34,762 nucleotides of DNA from Minisyncoccus sp041650175 (GTDB lineage: Bacteria; Patescibacteriota; Minisyncoccia; Minisyncoccales; Minisyncoccaceae). The number at the start of each line of letters is the position of its first letter. Within the stretch, counting starts at the first letter, position 1. A program made the position numbers and the translations under genes. Below, piece by piece: positions 6,918-13,802 of the stretch. The stretch is taken from assembly GCA_041650175.1 (NCBI GenBank), contig JBAZLS010000009.1:1-34762 (forward strand), given 5' to 3'. The notes beneath the pieces were generated by a model, which saw nothing but the letters and a program-made list of their open reading frames with translations, was not told the origin of the DNA and made no database searches.

Positions 6918-7021
6918 AAGAAATAAACCTGACCGATTTCCGTCAAAAGATTTATAAATTATAACGTGAGGAGCCTTGGGGTTATTAGTTTTTATAGTAC
7001 TAGACCGTAGTAGGGAGCCAA
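6918..7021 (+). repeat. R1 repeat, copy A (3' of HExxH gene)
   Basis: An intergenic element of about 104 bp, shared with 8945-9047 and 13021-13126 and partly with 10354-10398. Conserved blocks in order: AAGAAATAAACC, a small hairpin TGAC-CGATTTCC-GTCA, AGATTTATAAATTAT, GAGGAGCCTTGGGGTT (hairpin AGCC-TTGG-GGTT), then CTAGACCGTAGT and GGGAGCCAA. It is always on the same strand as, and just downstream of, the preceding CDS. Confidence 0.75.
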
Positions 7022-7040
7022 TTAAAACTTTATCGAGAGA

Positions 7041-7061
7041 CCGACTTATTGTCGGGTTTTT
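7041..7061 (+). terminator. intrinsic terminator following R1 copy A
   Basis: CCGAC (7041-7045), loop TTATT, GTCGG (7051-7055), then GTTTTT. It separates the HExxH gene from the methyltransferase promoter. Confidence 0.75.
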
Positions 7062-7070
7062 GCTATTTTG

Positions 7071-7090
7071 TGATATACTTTTAGTATAAT
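7071..7090 (+). promoter_or_regulatory. tandem -10 elements for the methyltransferase gene
   Basis: Extended -10 TGA-TATACT (7071-7079) and a second -10 TATAAT (7085-7090) lie just past the terminator. From the second, transcription would begin about 10 nt before the ATG at 7107. Confidence 0.55.
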
Positions 7091-7106
7091 TGATCAAAAT
7101 AATAAT

Positions 7107-7778
7107 ATGAAAATTATTGAGGCTTACAATAATAAATTATCAGAAGTATATGATGAGGCTACATCAAATGGGAAATGGTCTGCTCCTAATGAAGCAAGAA
7201 AAATATTATTAGACCATAAATTGATTAAAAGTAACTTGGTTATTTTAGATTTAGGAATCGGGACAGGACAGACGATAAAACCTTTTGTAAAAAAGAATTG
7301 TAAAATTTTTGGTGTAGACATTTCCGAGAAAATGCTTGGAATAGTTAAAAATAAATATCCCGAAGTAGAAATTTTTAAATATGATTTCAGTAATGGTTTA
7401 GGTGGGCTTAATTTTCAAGATCAAAATTTTGATATTATAATTTCTGTAGGAGTATTGGAATTTATAAAAAATATCAAAAAGATTATTAAAGAGACCTATC
7501 AATTATTAAAAGATGGTGGTTATTTTATTTTTACTTACGAGATGTTATTAGAAGATAATAAATTTCAAAGTTTAAAAGTTCAAGATAATTCTATGGATTA
7601 TAAAGAAAGTTCATTAAAGATTGAAAAATTTAAACTTTATCGTAGGAGTAGAGAAGAGATAGCTGAGATGTTGAAAGAAGCTGGATATGGGATTGTTAAA
7701 CATTCTAAAATAACGGCTTATTTAAAGGGGCAAGACAAAGTGCCTGTTTATTACGGAGTAGTACTAATAAAAAAATGA
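7107..7778 (+). CDS. class I SAM-dependent methyltransferase
   Basis: A 223-aa Rossmann-fold methyltransferase. Motif I is VILDLGIGTGQT (SAM-binding glycine loop), followed by FGVDISEKML (acidic residue for the ribose hydroxyls), then FDIIISVGVLEFI (motif IV region) and LLKDGGYFIFTYE. The C-terminal third (RRSREEIAEMLKEAGY) is usual for small-molecule methyltransferases of this type, but the substrate cannot be read from the sequence. The leader is very short and has no Shine-Dalgarno. It is a single gene between two terminators. Confidence 0.85.
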   Translation: MKIIEAYNNKLSEVYDEATSNGKWSAPNEARKILLDHKLIKSNLVILDLGIGTGQTIKPFVKKNCKIFGVDISEKMLGIVKNKYPEVEIFKYDFSNGLGGLNFQDQNFDIIISVGVLEFIKNIKKIIKETYQLLKDGGYFIFTYEMLLEDNKFQSLKVQDNSMDYKESSLKIEKFKLYRRSREEIAEMLKEAGYGIVKHSKITAYLKGQDKVPVYYGVVLIKK

Positions 7779-7824
7779 TATAAGGAATAGTTCCAATTGT
7801 TAGAGTGTTGGTGTAAAACGAGAG

Positions 7825-7844
7825 ACTGACTTGCTGTCGGTTTT
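7825..7844 (+). terminator. intrinsic terminator after methyltransferase gene
   Basis: ACTGAC (7825-7830), loop TTGCT, GTCGGT (7836-7841), then TTT. It is another member of the CCGAC/GTCGG stem family. Confidence 0.7.
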
Positions 7845-7861
7845 ATATGAACGCATACATT

Positions 7862-7890
7862 TTGACGATTATATTTTTAAATAATATAAT
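7862..7890 (+). promoter_or_regulatory. sigma70 promoter for the alpha/beta hydrolase gene
   Basis: TTGACG (7862-7867), 17-bp spacer, TATAAT (7885-7890). The ATG is at 7919, giving a leader of about 22 nt that contains only a weak AAGAG as a possible Shine-Dalgarno. Confidence 0.75.
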
Positions 7891-7918
7891 TAAATTATTA
7901 TAAGTAAGAGTAAAGAAA

Positions 7919-8881
7919 ATGAATTTTGAAAATAATCTTAATGAAGAATCTGAATATGAAAGTGGAAAAATGGAAATTGAGGGATTAAGTAATAGTTTAG
8001 AGACGAAGGAATCTATAAAAAAGAAAGAAAATGTAGTTTATACCGAGATAAGGAAAATAGCTGAAGATTTTTTGAGTAAGTATAAATTTTTTAGTGAGTC
8101 AGATGTTTTTGAAGTTTCTCCTGAAAAAATAACTGAAAATGTTCCTGTTTTTGCTTCTCCGGGGTGGGGAGTTAGTCCTGAGGCTTGGATTGATTCTTTG
8201 AGGGTTATTGCACAAGAGAACGAAAGAAAGGTTATGACAGCAAATTTTACACGAGAAGATATTCTTGGTGGTGAAAACGATGCAGATATTCCAACTGCAG
8301 AATTACAAAAAGCTTTGGCAATAATTGATATATTGAATAGTAGAGAATTAGAATCGGTTGATGGCATTGGACATTCTGAAGGTGGCCTTAATCTTGCTAT
8401 CGCTGCGAGTTTATTTCCCGAACGATTTAGGAGCTTGGTATTTGTTTCTCCTGCCGGATCTATAAACATTTCTAAAGAAGAATTAGTAAAACGATTCGTA
8501 ATAGATGAAGGATTAGAAGAATTAAAAGATACGAATATGGGAAAATTATCTTCTTTTAGAACATATCTAAAGGGTGTTGTAAAAAATTTTTTGAATAATC
8601 CTGCTCTTTCTAATAAAGAAATTAATGCTATGACTAAACTTGATATTTTCGAAATGACAAAATGGCTTAAAGAGAATGGTGTAGATGTAGGTTTTGTTTC
8701 TGGAGCTAATGATAAGGTTTTTAAAATGGATGAGATAAATGAGAGAGTAAATGTGGATAATGTTGATAATTATATTACTACCAAAGGAAATCATGGGTCA
8801 TTAATATTTGATTCGCAGTACGCAAGGCTTGCTGGAAACCTTCTTCAAAATATGAAAATTAAGAGAGAGGCAAAGAATTAA
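7919..8881 (+). CDS. alpha/beta hydrolase
   Basis: A 320-aa alpha/beta-fold hydrolase. The nucleophile elbow is GHSEGG at residues 151-156 (Ser153). The likely acid is in FVSGANDKVF, and the catalytic His is in TKGNHGSL near residue 300. The oxyanion region FASPGWGVSPEAW follows the first strand. The first 45 residues are acidic, low-complexity and not part of the fold. No signal peptide is present, so it is probably cytoplasmic. Substrate is unknown; ester or thioester hydrolysis is typical. It has its own consensus-like promoter and is followed by R1 copy B. Confidence 0.8.
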   Translation: MNFENNLNEESEYESGKMEIEGLSNSLETKESIKKKENVVYTEIRKIAEDFLSKYKFFSESDVFEVSPEKITENVPVFASPGWGVSPEAWIDSLRVIAQENERKVMTANFTREDILGGENDADIPTAELQKALAIIDILNSRELESVDGIGHSEGGLNLAIAASLFPERFRSLVFVSPAGSINISKEELVKRFVIDEGLEELKDTNMGKLSSFRTYLKGVVKNFLNNPALSNKEINAMTKLDIFEMTKWLKENGVDVGFVSGANDKVFKMDEINERVNVDNVDNYITTKGNHGSLIFDSQYARLAGNLLQNMKIKREAKN

Positions 8882-8944
8882 GTAGGATTTAAATATTACT
8901 CTGTATACGTCTTAAAAAGTAGAAATACATTTATTATATTTTTC

Positions 8945-9047
8945 AAGAAATAAACCCGACCGATTCCTGTCAAAAAACTTAAAAATTATTGTCTGGGGAG
9001 TCTTGTGGTTGTTGGTTCCTTATGGTGGAAGACCGTAGTGGGAAGTA
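8945..9047 (+). repeat. R1 repeat, copy B (3' of hydrolase gene)
   Basis: About 103 bp, aligned along its length with copies A and D. The 5' hairpin is GAC-CGATTCCT-GTC. The central hairpin is AGTC-TTGT-GGTT, where A has AGCC-TTGG-GGTT, so pairing is kept through a wobble change. The 3' block AGACCGTAGTGGGAAG is shared. Confidence 0.7.
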
Positions 9048-9053
9048 AATAAG

Positions 9054-9076
9054 AATCGTCTTTTGGGTGGTTTTTG
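9054..9076 (+). terminator. wobble-paired intrinsic terminator after R1 copy B
   Basis: AATCGTC (9054-9060) pairs with GGTGGTT (9066-9072) using three G-U pairs, loop TTTTG, then TTTTTG. The many wobble pairs suggest decay from a perfect stem. Confidence 0.55.
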
Positions 9077-9101
9077 TCTAAATTAATATTTAAAATAAGG
9101 C

Positions 9102-9211
9102 GGGCGTAGATATGGACTTTTTAATCTACGATTGAGATGTATTGACATAAAGTTATCTACGATTTATAATGGTAATCGTAGATAAGAAAATACTTATCTA
9201 CGATTTATAAT
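9102..9211. promoter_or_regulatory. phased operator array upstream of second Fic gene
   Basis: Motif TTATCTACGATT occurs exactly at 9153-9164 (+), 9174-9185 (-) and 9194-9205 (+), with an 11/12 match at 9122-9133 (+) and an 8/12 match at 9102-9113 (-). Centre-to-centre distances are 20, 31, 21 and 20 bp, close to two or three helical turns, so all sites face one side of the DNA. One copy fills the promoter spacer and one lies between the two -10 elements. Direct repression by a DNA-binding protein is the obvious reading. The Fic protein has its own C-terminal winged-helix-like domain, so autoregulation is possible. Confidence 0.8.
9142..9170 (+). promoter_or_regulatory. consensus sigma70 promoter of second Fic gene
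   Basis: TTGACA (9142-9147), 17-bp spacer, TATAAT (9165-9170), a perfect match to consensus. The spacer holds an operator copy. A second TATAAT (9206-9211) lies in an exact duplicate of the operator plus -10 block, closer to the ATG. Confidence 0.85.
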
Positions 9212-9226
9212 TAATATATTTTAAAT

Positions 9227-10351
9227 ATGAGAAGCGGTAAATATATAAATCAATTAAAAGATGAGGCGCGATATAAGGCTTTTGTTCCCAATCTGTTACC
9301 TTTTAAAATTGATCTTGACGAAGAACTGCAAGGATTACTTTCAAAAGCTGATTTAGCTTTAGGCAGATTAGATGGTATTGCAGAAACATTGCCCGATGTC
9401 GATTTTTTTATACTAATGTATATTAGGAAAGAGGCTACTTTATCAAGCCAAATGGAAGGAACTCAGGCAACTTTTGCTGATGTTCTAAACGCAGAGGCTA
9501 AAGTAGAAGATTTGGAAACTCGTAAGGACGTGGATGAAATTTTGAATTATATCCAAGCAATGAATTATGGTTTAGAAAGATTAAAAACATTTCCTCTTTC
9601 TTTAAGATTAATAAAAGAGATTCATAAAATATTACTTCAAGGGGTAAGAGGCGAACATAAAGATCCTGGTGAATTCAAAAGATCACAGAATTGGGTTGGA
9701 GGGTCAACGATTGAAAGAGCATCTTTTGTTCCTTGTCCTCCTCAAGAGGTTATGTCTATATTAGATAATATGGAGAAGTTTTTATATAATAATTCTCGAA
9801 CTCCAGTTTTGATTAAAACAGCTTTAATTCATATGCAGTTTGAAAATATCCATCCGTTTTTAGATGGTAATGGCAGGATAGGTCGTCTTTTAATTACGTT
9901 TTATCTTTGTCAGCAAAAAGCTTTGGATAAGCCACTTCTTTATCTTTCTGGATTTTTTAAAAAGTATCGTCAAGAATATTACGATAGACTTAATGCTGTT
10001 CATGAAAAAGATGATATTGAAGGATGGTTGAAATTTTTTCTTGATGGCGTGGCTACTACTGCTAATCAAGCTGTAGAAACAAGTAAAAAAATAATTAAAT
10101 TAAAAGAAGAAGATATTAAAAAAATATTAACTCTTGGAAGATCTACTCCTAAGGCGACTTTAATATTTAATTATTTATTTCATACGCCGATTTTAACCGT
10201 AAAAGATGTTGAAAGAGTTACAGGATTAAAAAATCCCAATGCCTTGTCTTTGACAAATAAAATGATTGATTTAGAAATTTTAAAAGAAATAACAGGAAAA
10301 AAAAGAAATAAAGTTTTTAGATATCAAAATTATGTAAACTTATTTGATTAA
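9227..10351 (+). CDS. Fic family protein with N-terminal Fic_N and C-terminal winged helix
   Basis: A 374-aa stand-alone Fic enzyme of the common bacterial type (compare SoFic). The order is: N-terminal Fic_N-like region (residues 1-80), which contains the inhibitory motif within SSQMEGTQ near residues 73-80; the Fic core with complete HPFLDGNGRIGR at 209-220; the flap before it (NWVGGSTIERASFVPCPP); and a C-terminal winged-helix-like region (TVKDVERVTGLKNPNALSLT). Predicted activity is AMP transfer to a target protein, relieved from self-inhibition when the Glu moves away. Length equals the family norm. It sits under a five-site operator array, unlike the first Fic gene. The target is unknown. 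Confidence 0.92.
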   Translation: MRSGKYINQLKDEARYKAFVPNLLPFKIDLDEELQGLLSKADLALGRLDGIAETLPDVDFFILMYIRKEATLSSQMEGTQATFADVLNAEAKVEDLETRKDVDEILNYIQAMNYGLERLKTFPLSLRLIKEIHKILLQGVRGEHKDPGEFKRSQNWVGGSTIERASFVPCPPQEVMSILDNMEKFLYNNSRTPVLIKTALIHMQFENIHPFLDGNGRIGRLLITFYLCQQKALDKPLLYLSGFFKKYRQEYYDRLNAVHEKDDIEGWLKFFLDGVATTANQAVETSKKIIKLKEEDIKKILTLGRSTPKATLIFNYLFHTPILTVKDVERVTGLKNPNALSLTNKMIDLEILKEITGKKRNKVFRYQNYVNLFD

Positions 10352-10353
10352 TA

Positions 10354-10398
10354 AGATTTATAAATTATGACGTGGGAATCTTTGGGGTTATTGGTTTC
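10354..10398 (+). repeat. R1 repeat, truncated copy C (3' of second Fic gene)
   Basis: Begins three bases after the Fic stop codon with AGATTTATAAATTATGACGT and continues through the central hairpin AATC-TTTGG-GGTT. It matches copy A closely and then switches to a different sequence. The 5' hairpin and the 3' GACCGTAGT block are missing. The junction leads into TTTGGATATGTCTGCGA, also seen at 4786-4802. Confidence 0.65.
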
Positions 10399-10407
10399 TA
10401 TTTGGAT

Positions 10408-10509
10408 ATGTCTGCGATGTCTTTATGCATAGAAGCTCCATCGAGCGCACACCTTGAAATTGATTTAGGTAAATGGATTAGAGGGCGATTATATGCTGCC
10501 TCTATGTAA
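10408..10509 (+). CDS. possible 33-aa protein or gene fragment
   Basis: ATG at 10408 to TAA at 10509. The peptide (MSAMSLCIEAPSSAHLEIDL, then GKWIRGRLYAASM) has normal protein composition rather than AT-rich noise, and its G+C is above its surroundings. It starts inside the TTTGGATATGTCTGCGA sequence shared with 4786-4802; there the same ATG reads only five codons. It may be a remnant of a larger acquired gene. No promoter or ribosome site is visible. Confidence 0.3.
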   Translation: MSAMSLCIEAPSSAHLEIDLGKWIRGRLYAASM

Positions 10510-10572
10510 CTCTTGAAGTCCATTTTACTACAATTCAGTCTTTACAAATATTATTTTTGTTATATTGTCAAT

Positions 10573-10701
10573 ATGGTACCTATGACTATAGTAGAGATTA
10601 TTCTTAATGTGTTTCGGAGAAAGAAGCCTGTGGAGCGATTTGAGCCAGTTCGCACGAGAGGTCAGAGAAGGGCAGATCTCTGGAAGAAAAATCATAAATG
10701 A
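10573..10701 (+). CDS. 42-aa basic protein
   Basis: ATG at 10573 (a second, MTIVEII, is three codons in). The first 15 residues are hydrophobic (MVPMTIVEIILNVF) and the rest strongly basic (RRKKPVERFEPVRTRGQRRA). This is an amphipathic peptide that could sit at the membrane or bind nucleic acid. A TTG at 10513 would give 62 aa, but the added part looks like non-coding sequence. A clean terminator begins 8 bases after the stop, good support for a real gene. Not recognised. Confidence 0.55.
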   Translation: MVPMTIVEIILNVFRRKKPVERFEPVRTRGQRRADLWKKNHK

Positions 10702-10708
10702 ACGATAG

Positions 10709-10734
10709 CAGGATTTAAATAATCCTGATTTTTT
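10709..10734 (+). terminator. intrinsic terminator after 42-aa gene
   Basis: CAGGATT (10709-10715), loop TAAAT, AATCCTG (10721-10727), then ATTTTTTATT. Confidence 0.85.
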
Positions 10735-10878
10735 ATTGCTTTATAGGGAGGCGTAAGATGGTTTAGAGATTTATTTGAGGATGGTCTTACTGTTGGAGTT
10801 ATATGAATCTGTTGTGGAAGAAACAAGAAATATATAATGCTGTGGAAAGGAAAAATAAAGACAGGCCGTTCACCAGTG

Positions 10879-10887
10879 TGCTATAAT
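10879..10887 (+). promoter_or_regulatory. extended -10 promoter of binding-protein gene
   Basis: TGC-TATAAT (10879-10887) is a TGN-extended -10 with no good -35. The leader to the ATG at 10948 is about 54 nt and has no Shine-Dalgarno. The rest of 10735-10947 shows no gene. Confidence 0.55.
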
Positions 10888-10947
10888 AAAAAATATAAAT
10901 ATTTTAATAATTAAGAAATTTTTCTAAGGTGTTTTTATAAAAATAAT

Positions 10948-12987
10948 ATGAATAAATCAAACCTATTAATAATAATCTTTATCATTATCGTCGCAGCTGC
11001 CTTCCTGATTGGTTTCTCGGGAAAAAGAGATTTAACAATAAAGGAACCTACAGCTATTCCTGCTTCAGAAAATCTTGTTTTTAAGAAGGTTTCATCTGAA
11101 GATGCTGTGAAACAACTCATTAATCATGATATAGATGTTTATCTGGGAACTTTATCTCCTAATGATGCAGCTTTATTGAAGGATTCGAATATTAATATAT
11201 ATACAGCGCCATCTCAGTACTTCGGCCTTGATTTCAATCCTGCTCCTTCAACCAAAGGCACTATAAATCCTTTTTCAGTAAAAGAGTTCAGATTCTCGGT
11301 TAATAATCTGATAAACAAGCAAGAGATTGTCGATACTATTTTGAAAGGATATGGCTCTCCTAAGAAAATATCTCTTTTTGACTCTAGCCCCGACTATGAT
11401 CTCGTGAGAGACATTGTAGATTCATATGATCTGTCCTATAACCAAACTGTTGCAACGGATAAAATGGATAAAGTTATGCTTAGCTTAGGAGCAATTAAGA
11501 ATGATAAAAAATGGTATTTTAAAAATAAGCCAGTAGTCCTTAAGATAGTCATATACAACGGAACTGCATATGGAGAAGTAAAAGAAGTAGGTGAATATGT
11601 TGCCGTGCAATTCGAAAAAATTGGATTTGATGTAGAAAAGATATATTATGATGGTTCTAAAGATACTGTCCTTGATCAGGATCCAAAAGATCTAGCATGG
11701 AACATAATGATCAATACGGGGATTTACTATAGTGCTTCGAAATATGACGACTATGGCATCATATACCAGGCTCCATTCATGAAGAGCCTTTCAGGAAGCA
11801 GTAAAGAAGGAGCATGGAATTATGAAAATGAAAAGTTGGATAATATCGGCAAGAAATTATTCAATGGAGATTATGCCGATGAAAAAGAATGGGTGTCTTT
11901 ATTGAGAGACGGCACTAAAGAAATAGTCGATAATGCTTACTCTATCCAATTAGTCACTAAGAACCAGATATTTGCTGCCGATAAAGATGTCAAAGGAATT
12001 GACCCTAGTAAGTATGTCGGAATTAGAGAGCTTCAAAATTTTAGGAACATGTATATTCCTAGCAAGGACAAAGTAATTATAGGGACAAAAGAAACTTACA
12101 AGAAAGATGACCCCTTCAATTACTATTGGTTTGCTACGAATATCTACAGGATGGACATTAAGCAGTGTTTGAGAGATTTTGCTGGATGGAACAACCAGAA
12201 TACTTTGGAGTATGAGGATAATAGGTGGGGGTCAGAAATCGCTACTGCTGGACCGAAAGGAAAATTAGATATTCCTTCTGATGCATTTATGTGGAATTCG
12301 GCTCAGCATAAATGGGTTAATCTGGGATCAGGATCATCAGCAACAACGAAGATTACTTTTGATCTTTCAAAATATATCGGTACTAAATGGCATGATGGTT
12401 CTGTTATTTCTTGGACAGATATCTTATATTCCTTATACGCTGATCAGGAATTCATTCATAATGAAAAATGGATTCCTATCGCTGATATGGATGCCGAAAG
12501 TATTAATAAGATAAAGGCATTCAGGATAGCTGATGATAAGCATCTTGAAGTCTATATTGATGCTTGGCATTTCAACAAAGGAATGATTGTCAGCCAAGCC
12601 TCATTTACTCCTAATAACTGGCTGTTGTATGCAGGAACGAATAAGATTATTTATGAAGATAATTCAATGATGAATAGTACTTCTAACGGAAATAAATATA
12701 ATGTACCTGCGATGAACTTGCTAAATAAGAATCATATTAGTAAGGTGCTTGAGGAGGTTAATAAATTAAAAACTGATGAGTTCTCTTCAATATTTACAAT
12801 AGGATCTAAGAATTACCTTACCTCTTCTGAGTTAGAGGATAGAAGGAAGAATATCGGTATTTGGGCAGGCAAGCACAATAACTTGATTATTACTGATGGT
12901 CCTTTTTATTTGGATAGTTATGATAGCGAGAATGAAACTGTTTATTTGAAGGCTAATAGAAATTCCGGATACTCCTTTTCTAAATAA
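10948..12987 (+). CDS. membrane-anchored family-5 solute-binding protein, circularly permuted
   Basis: A 679-aa protein with an N-terminal hydrophobic anchor (residues 5-23) and an extracellular part related to peptide/nickel-binding proteins (SBP_bac_5). The segment order is unusual. Residues 50-145 hold what is normally the second half: DAVKQLINHDIDVYLGTLSP, then VKEFRFSVNNLINKQEIVDT and KGYGSP. Near 325-345 comes the usual C-terminal end (AYSIQLVTKNQIFAADKDVKG). Near 373 the usual N-terminal start follows (KVIIGTKETYKKDDP), then FDLSKYIGTKWHDGSVISWT near 475-490, and the chain ends with ITDGPFYLDSYDSENETVYL, normally just before the GeiDi segment. So the ends of the ordinary protein are joined and new ends created. 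No permease or ATPase gene is adjacent. Confidence 0.8.
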   Translation: MNKSNLLIIIFIIIVAAAFLIGFSGKRDLTIKEPTAIPASENLVFKKVSSEDAVKQLINHDIDVYLGTLSPNDAALLKDSNINIYTAPSQYFGLDFNPAPSTKGTINPFSVKEFRFSVNNLINKQEIVDTILKGYGSPKKISLFDSSPDYDLVRDIVDSYDLSYNQTVATDKMDKVMLSLGAIKNDKKWYFKNKPVVLKIVIYNGTAYGEVKEVGEYVAVQFEKIGFDVEKIYYDGSKDTVLDQDPKDLAWNIMINTGIYYSASKYDDYGIIYQAPFMKSLSGSSKEGAWNYENEKLDNIGKKLFNGDYADEKEWVSLLRDGTKEIVDNAYSIQLVTKNQIFAADKDVKGIDPSKYVGIRELQNFRNMYIPSKDKVIIGTKETYKKDDPFNYYWFATNIYRMDIKQCLRDFAGWNNQNTLEYEDNRWGSEIATAGPKGKLDIPSDAFMWNSAQHKWVNLGSGSSATTKITFDLSKYIGTKWHDGSVISWTDILYSLYADQEFIHNEKWIPIADMDAESINKIKAFRIADDKHLEVYIDAWHFNKGMIVSQASFTPNNWLLYAGTNKIIYEDNSMMNSTSNGNKYNVPAMNLLNKNHISKVLEEVNKLKTDEFSSIFTIGSKNYLTSSELEDRRKNIGIWAGKHNNLIITDGPFYLDSYDSENETVYLKANRNSGYSFSK

Positions 12988-13020
12988 CAAATAAATAGCT
13001 CTCATAGTGTTTCCTTTGTA

Positions 13021-13126
13021 AAGGAATAGTTTTGACTAACTTCTGTTAAGAGATTTGCAAATTGTGACATGAGGAGCCTTGGGGTTGTTGGTTTTTTCTG
13101 GTACTAGACCGTAGTGGGAAGCTAAT
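13021..13126 (+). repeat. R1 repeat, copy D (3' of binding-protein gene), with terminator-like end
   Basis: A full-length copy of the R1 element. The 5' hairpin is TGAC-TAACTTCT-GTTA. The blocks AGATTTGCAAATT, GAGGAGCCTTGGGGTT, CTAGACCGTAGT and GGGAAGCTAA are in the same order as in copy A. Right after it, AGCTAA (13120-13125) pairs with TTAGCT (13131-13136), followed by AGGTTTTAT, a weak terminator. Confidence 0.72.
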
Positions 13127-13168
13127 GATTTTAGCTAGGTTTTATCGGTGCCTTTTTTCTGACTTGAA

Positions 13169-13197
13169 TTGTGGACGCGCGAAATTTTTGGTATAAT
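13169..13197 (+). promoter_or_regulatory. promoter for SRPBCC gene, predicting a leaderless mRNA
   Basis: TTGTGG (13169-13174), 17-bp spacer, extended -10 TGG-TATAAT (TATAAT 13192-13197). The start codon ATG lies at 13204, so initiation seven bases after the -10 would place the first transcript base at the A of ATG. Confidence 0.7.
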
Positions 13198-13203
13198 TTT
13201 TGT

Positions 13204-13653
13204 ATGAAAGAAAAAATCACTCTCCATGCCAAATGGCTTATCAAGGCTCCTCTAACGGAGGTGTTTAATATAATAACTGACTTTGAAAAATGGCCTGAAT
13301 ATTTTCCGAAAGTTGCGGAATCGATACAAGTTATAAGGCATGAAGGAAATAATTTAGAAATAGACGCGATTGTTAAATCGTTTGGTAAAAAGTTTCCAGT
13401 AAAAATGAAAACTCAGATTCTTCTTGGAAAGGGGTTCATTTCGGATAATGAAAGCCCTAAGTTTGGAACTTCTGGTCACGAAGAATTGTTGCTCTCTGAA
13501 CGTCCAGAAGGAACCGTGATCGATTACACTTATCAAGTTACCATCCATAAACGCTGGCTTCGTATAGTTGCAAAACCGTTGATTGGTTGGTTTTCTATGA
13601 AATACTGGAAGAAAGCTGTTATAGATGAACTAAGAAGAAGGCTTGAGAGATAA
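13204..13653 (+). CDS. SRPBCC (START-like) family protein
   Basis: A 149-aa protein with the polyketide cyclase / coenzyme Q-binding START-like fold. The N-terminal strand (ITLHAKWLIKAP) and the helix-turn EVFNIITDFEKWPEYFPKV are the family hallmark; a long C-terminal helix (FSMKYWKKAVIDELRRRLER) closes the lipid-sized pocket. The family binds hydrophobic ligands such as quinones; the ligand here is unknown. The start is ATG at 13204, not the upstream in-frame GTG at 13171, because the promoter occupies that stretch. Transcription is likely leaderless. Confidence 0.8.
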   Translation: MKEKITLHAKWLIKAPLTEVFNIITDFEKWPEYFPKVAESIQVIRHEGNNLEIDAIVKSFGKKFPVKMKTQILLGKGFISDNESPKFGTSGHEELLLSERPEGTVIDYTYQVTIHKRWLRIVAKPLIGWFSMKYWKKAVIDELRRRLER

Positions 13654-13766
13654 AATGCTGAGCGTTGTTCAAAAAAGGTGCATTGGTTCAATTCTTCCGC
13701 TACCTTCTTCCACTCCACGGTTCTAAACGCATTCAGTAGGAGGAGTCAATGTTAAAAAGTATCAAG

Positions 13767-13802
13767 AAACCGACTTTTGTCGGTTTTTGTTTGTGATATA
13801 AT
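13767..13802 (+). promoter_or_regulatory. terminator fused to extended -10 promoter, with no clear gene behind it
   Basis: AAACCGAC (13767-13774), loop TTTT, GTCGG (13779-13783) and five T residues form a terminator. Ten bases later TGA-TATAAT (13794-13802) is an extended -10. It points at an ATG (13809) that opens only seven codons (MQKEILH). The gene it once served may be lost, or it may transcribe the leader of the S-layer gene. Confidence 0.65.

Noticed and set aside
6909..7097. 62-aa minus-strand ORF
   Set aside because: It lies entirely across R1 copy A, the following terminator and the methyltransferase promoter.
6918..13126. R1 elements as integron attC sites
   Set aside because: No RYYYAAC/GTTRRRY core pair is found at the element ends and no integrase gene is in the window.
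13171..13203. upstream GTG start for the SRPBCC gene
   Set aside because: The added codons cover the spacer and TATAAT of its promoter; the ATG at 13204 matches the family's N-terminus.
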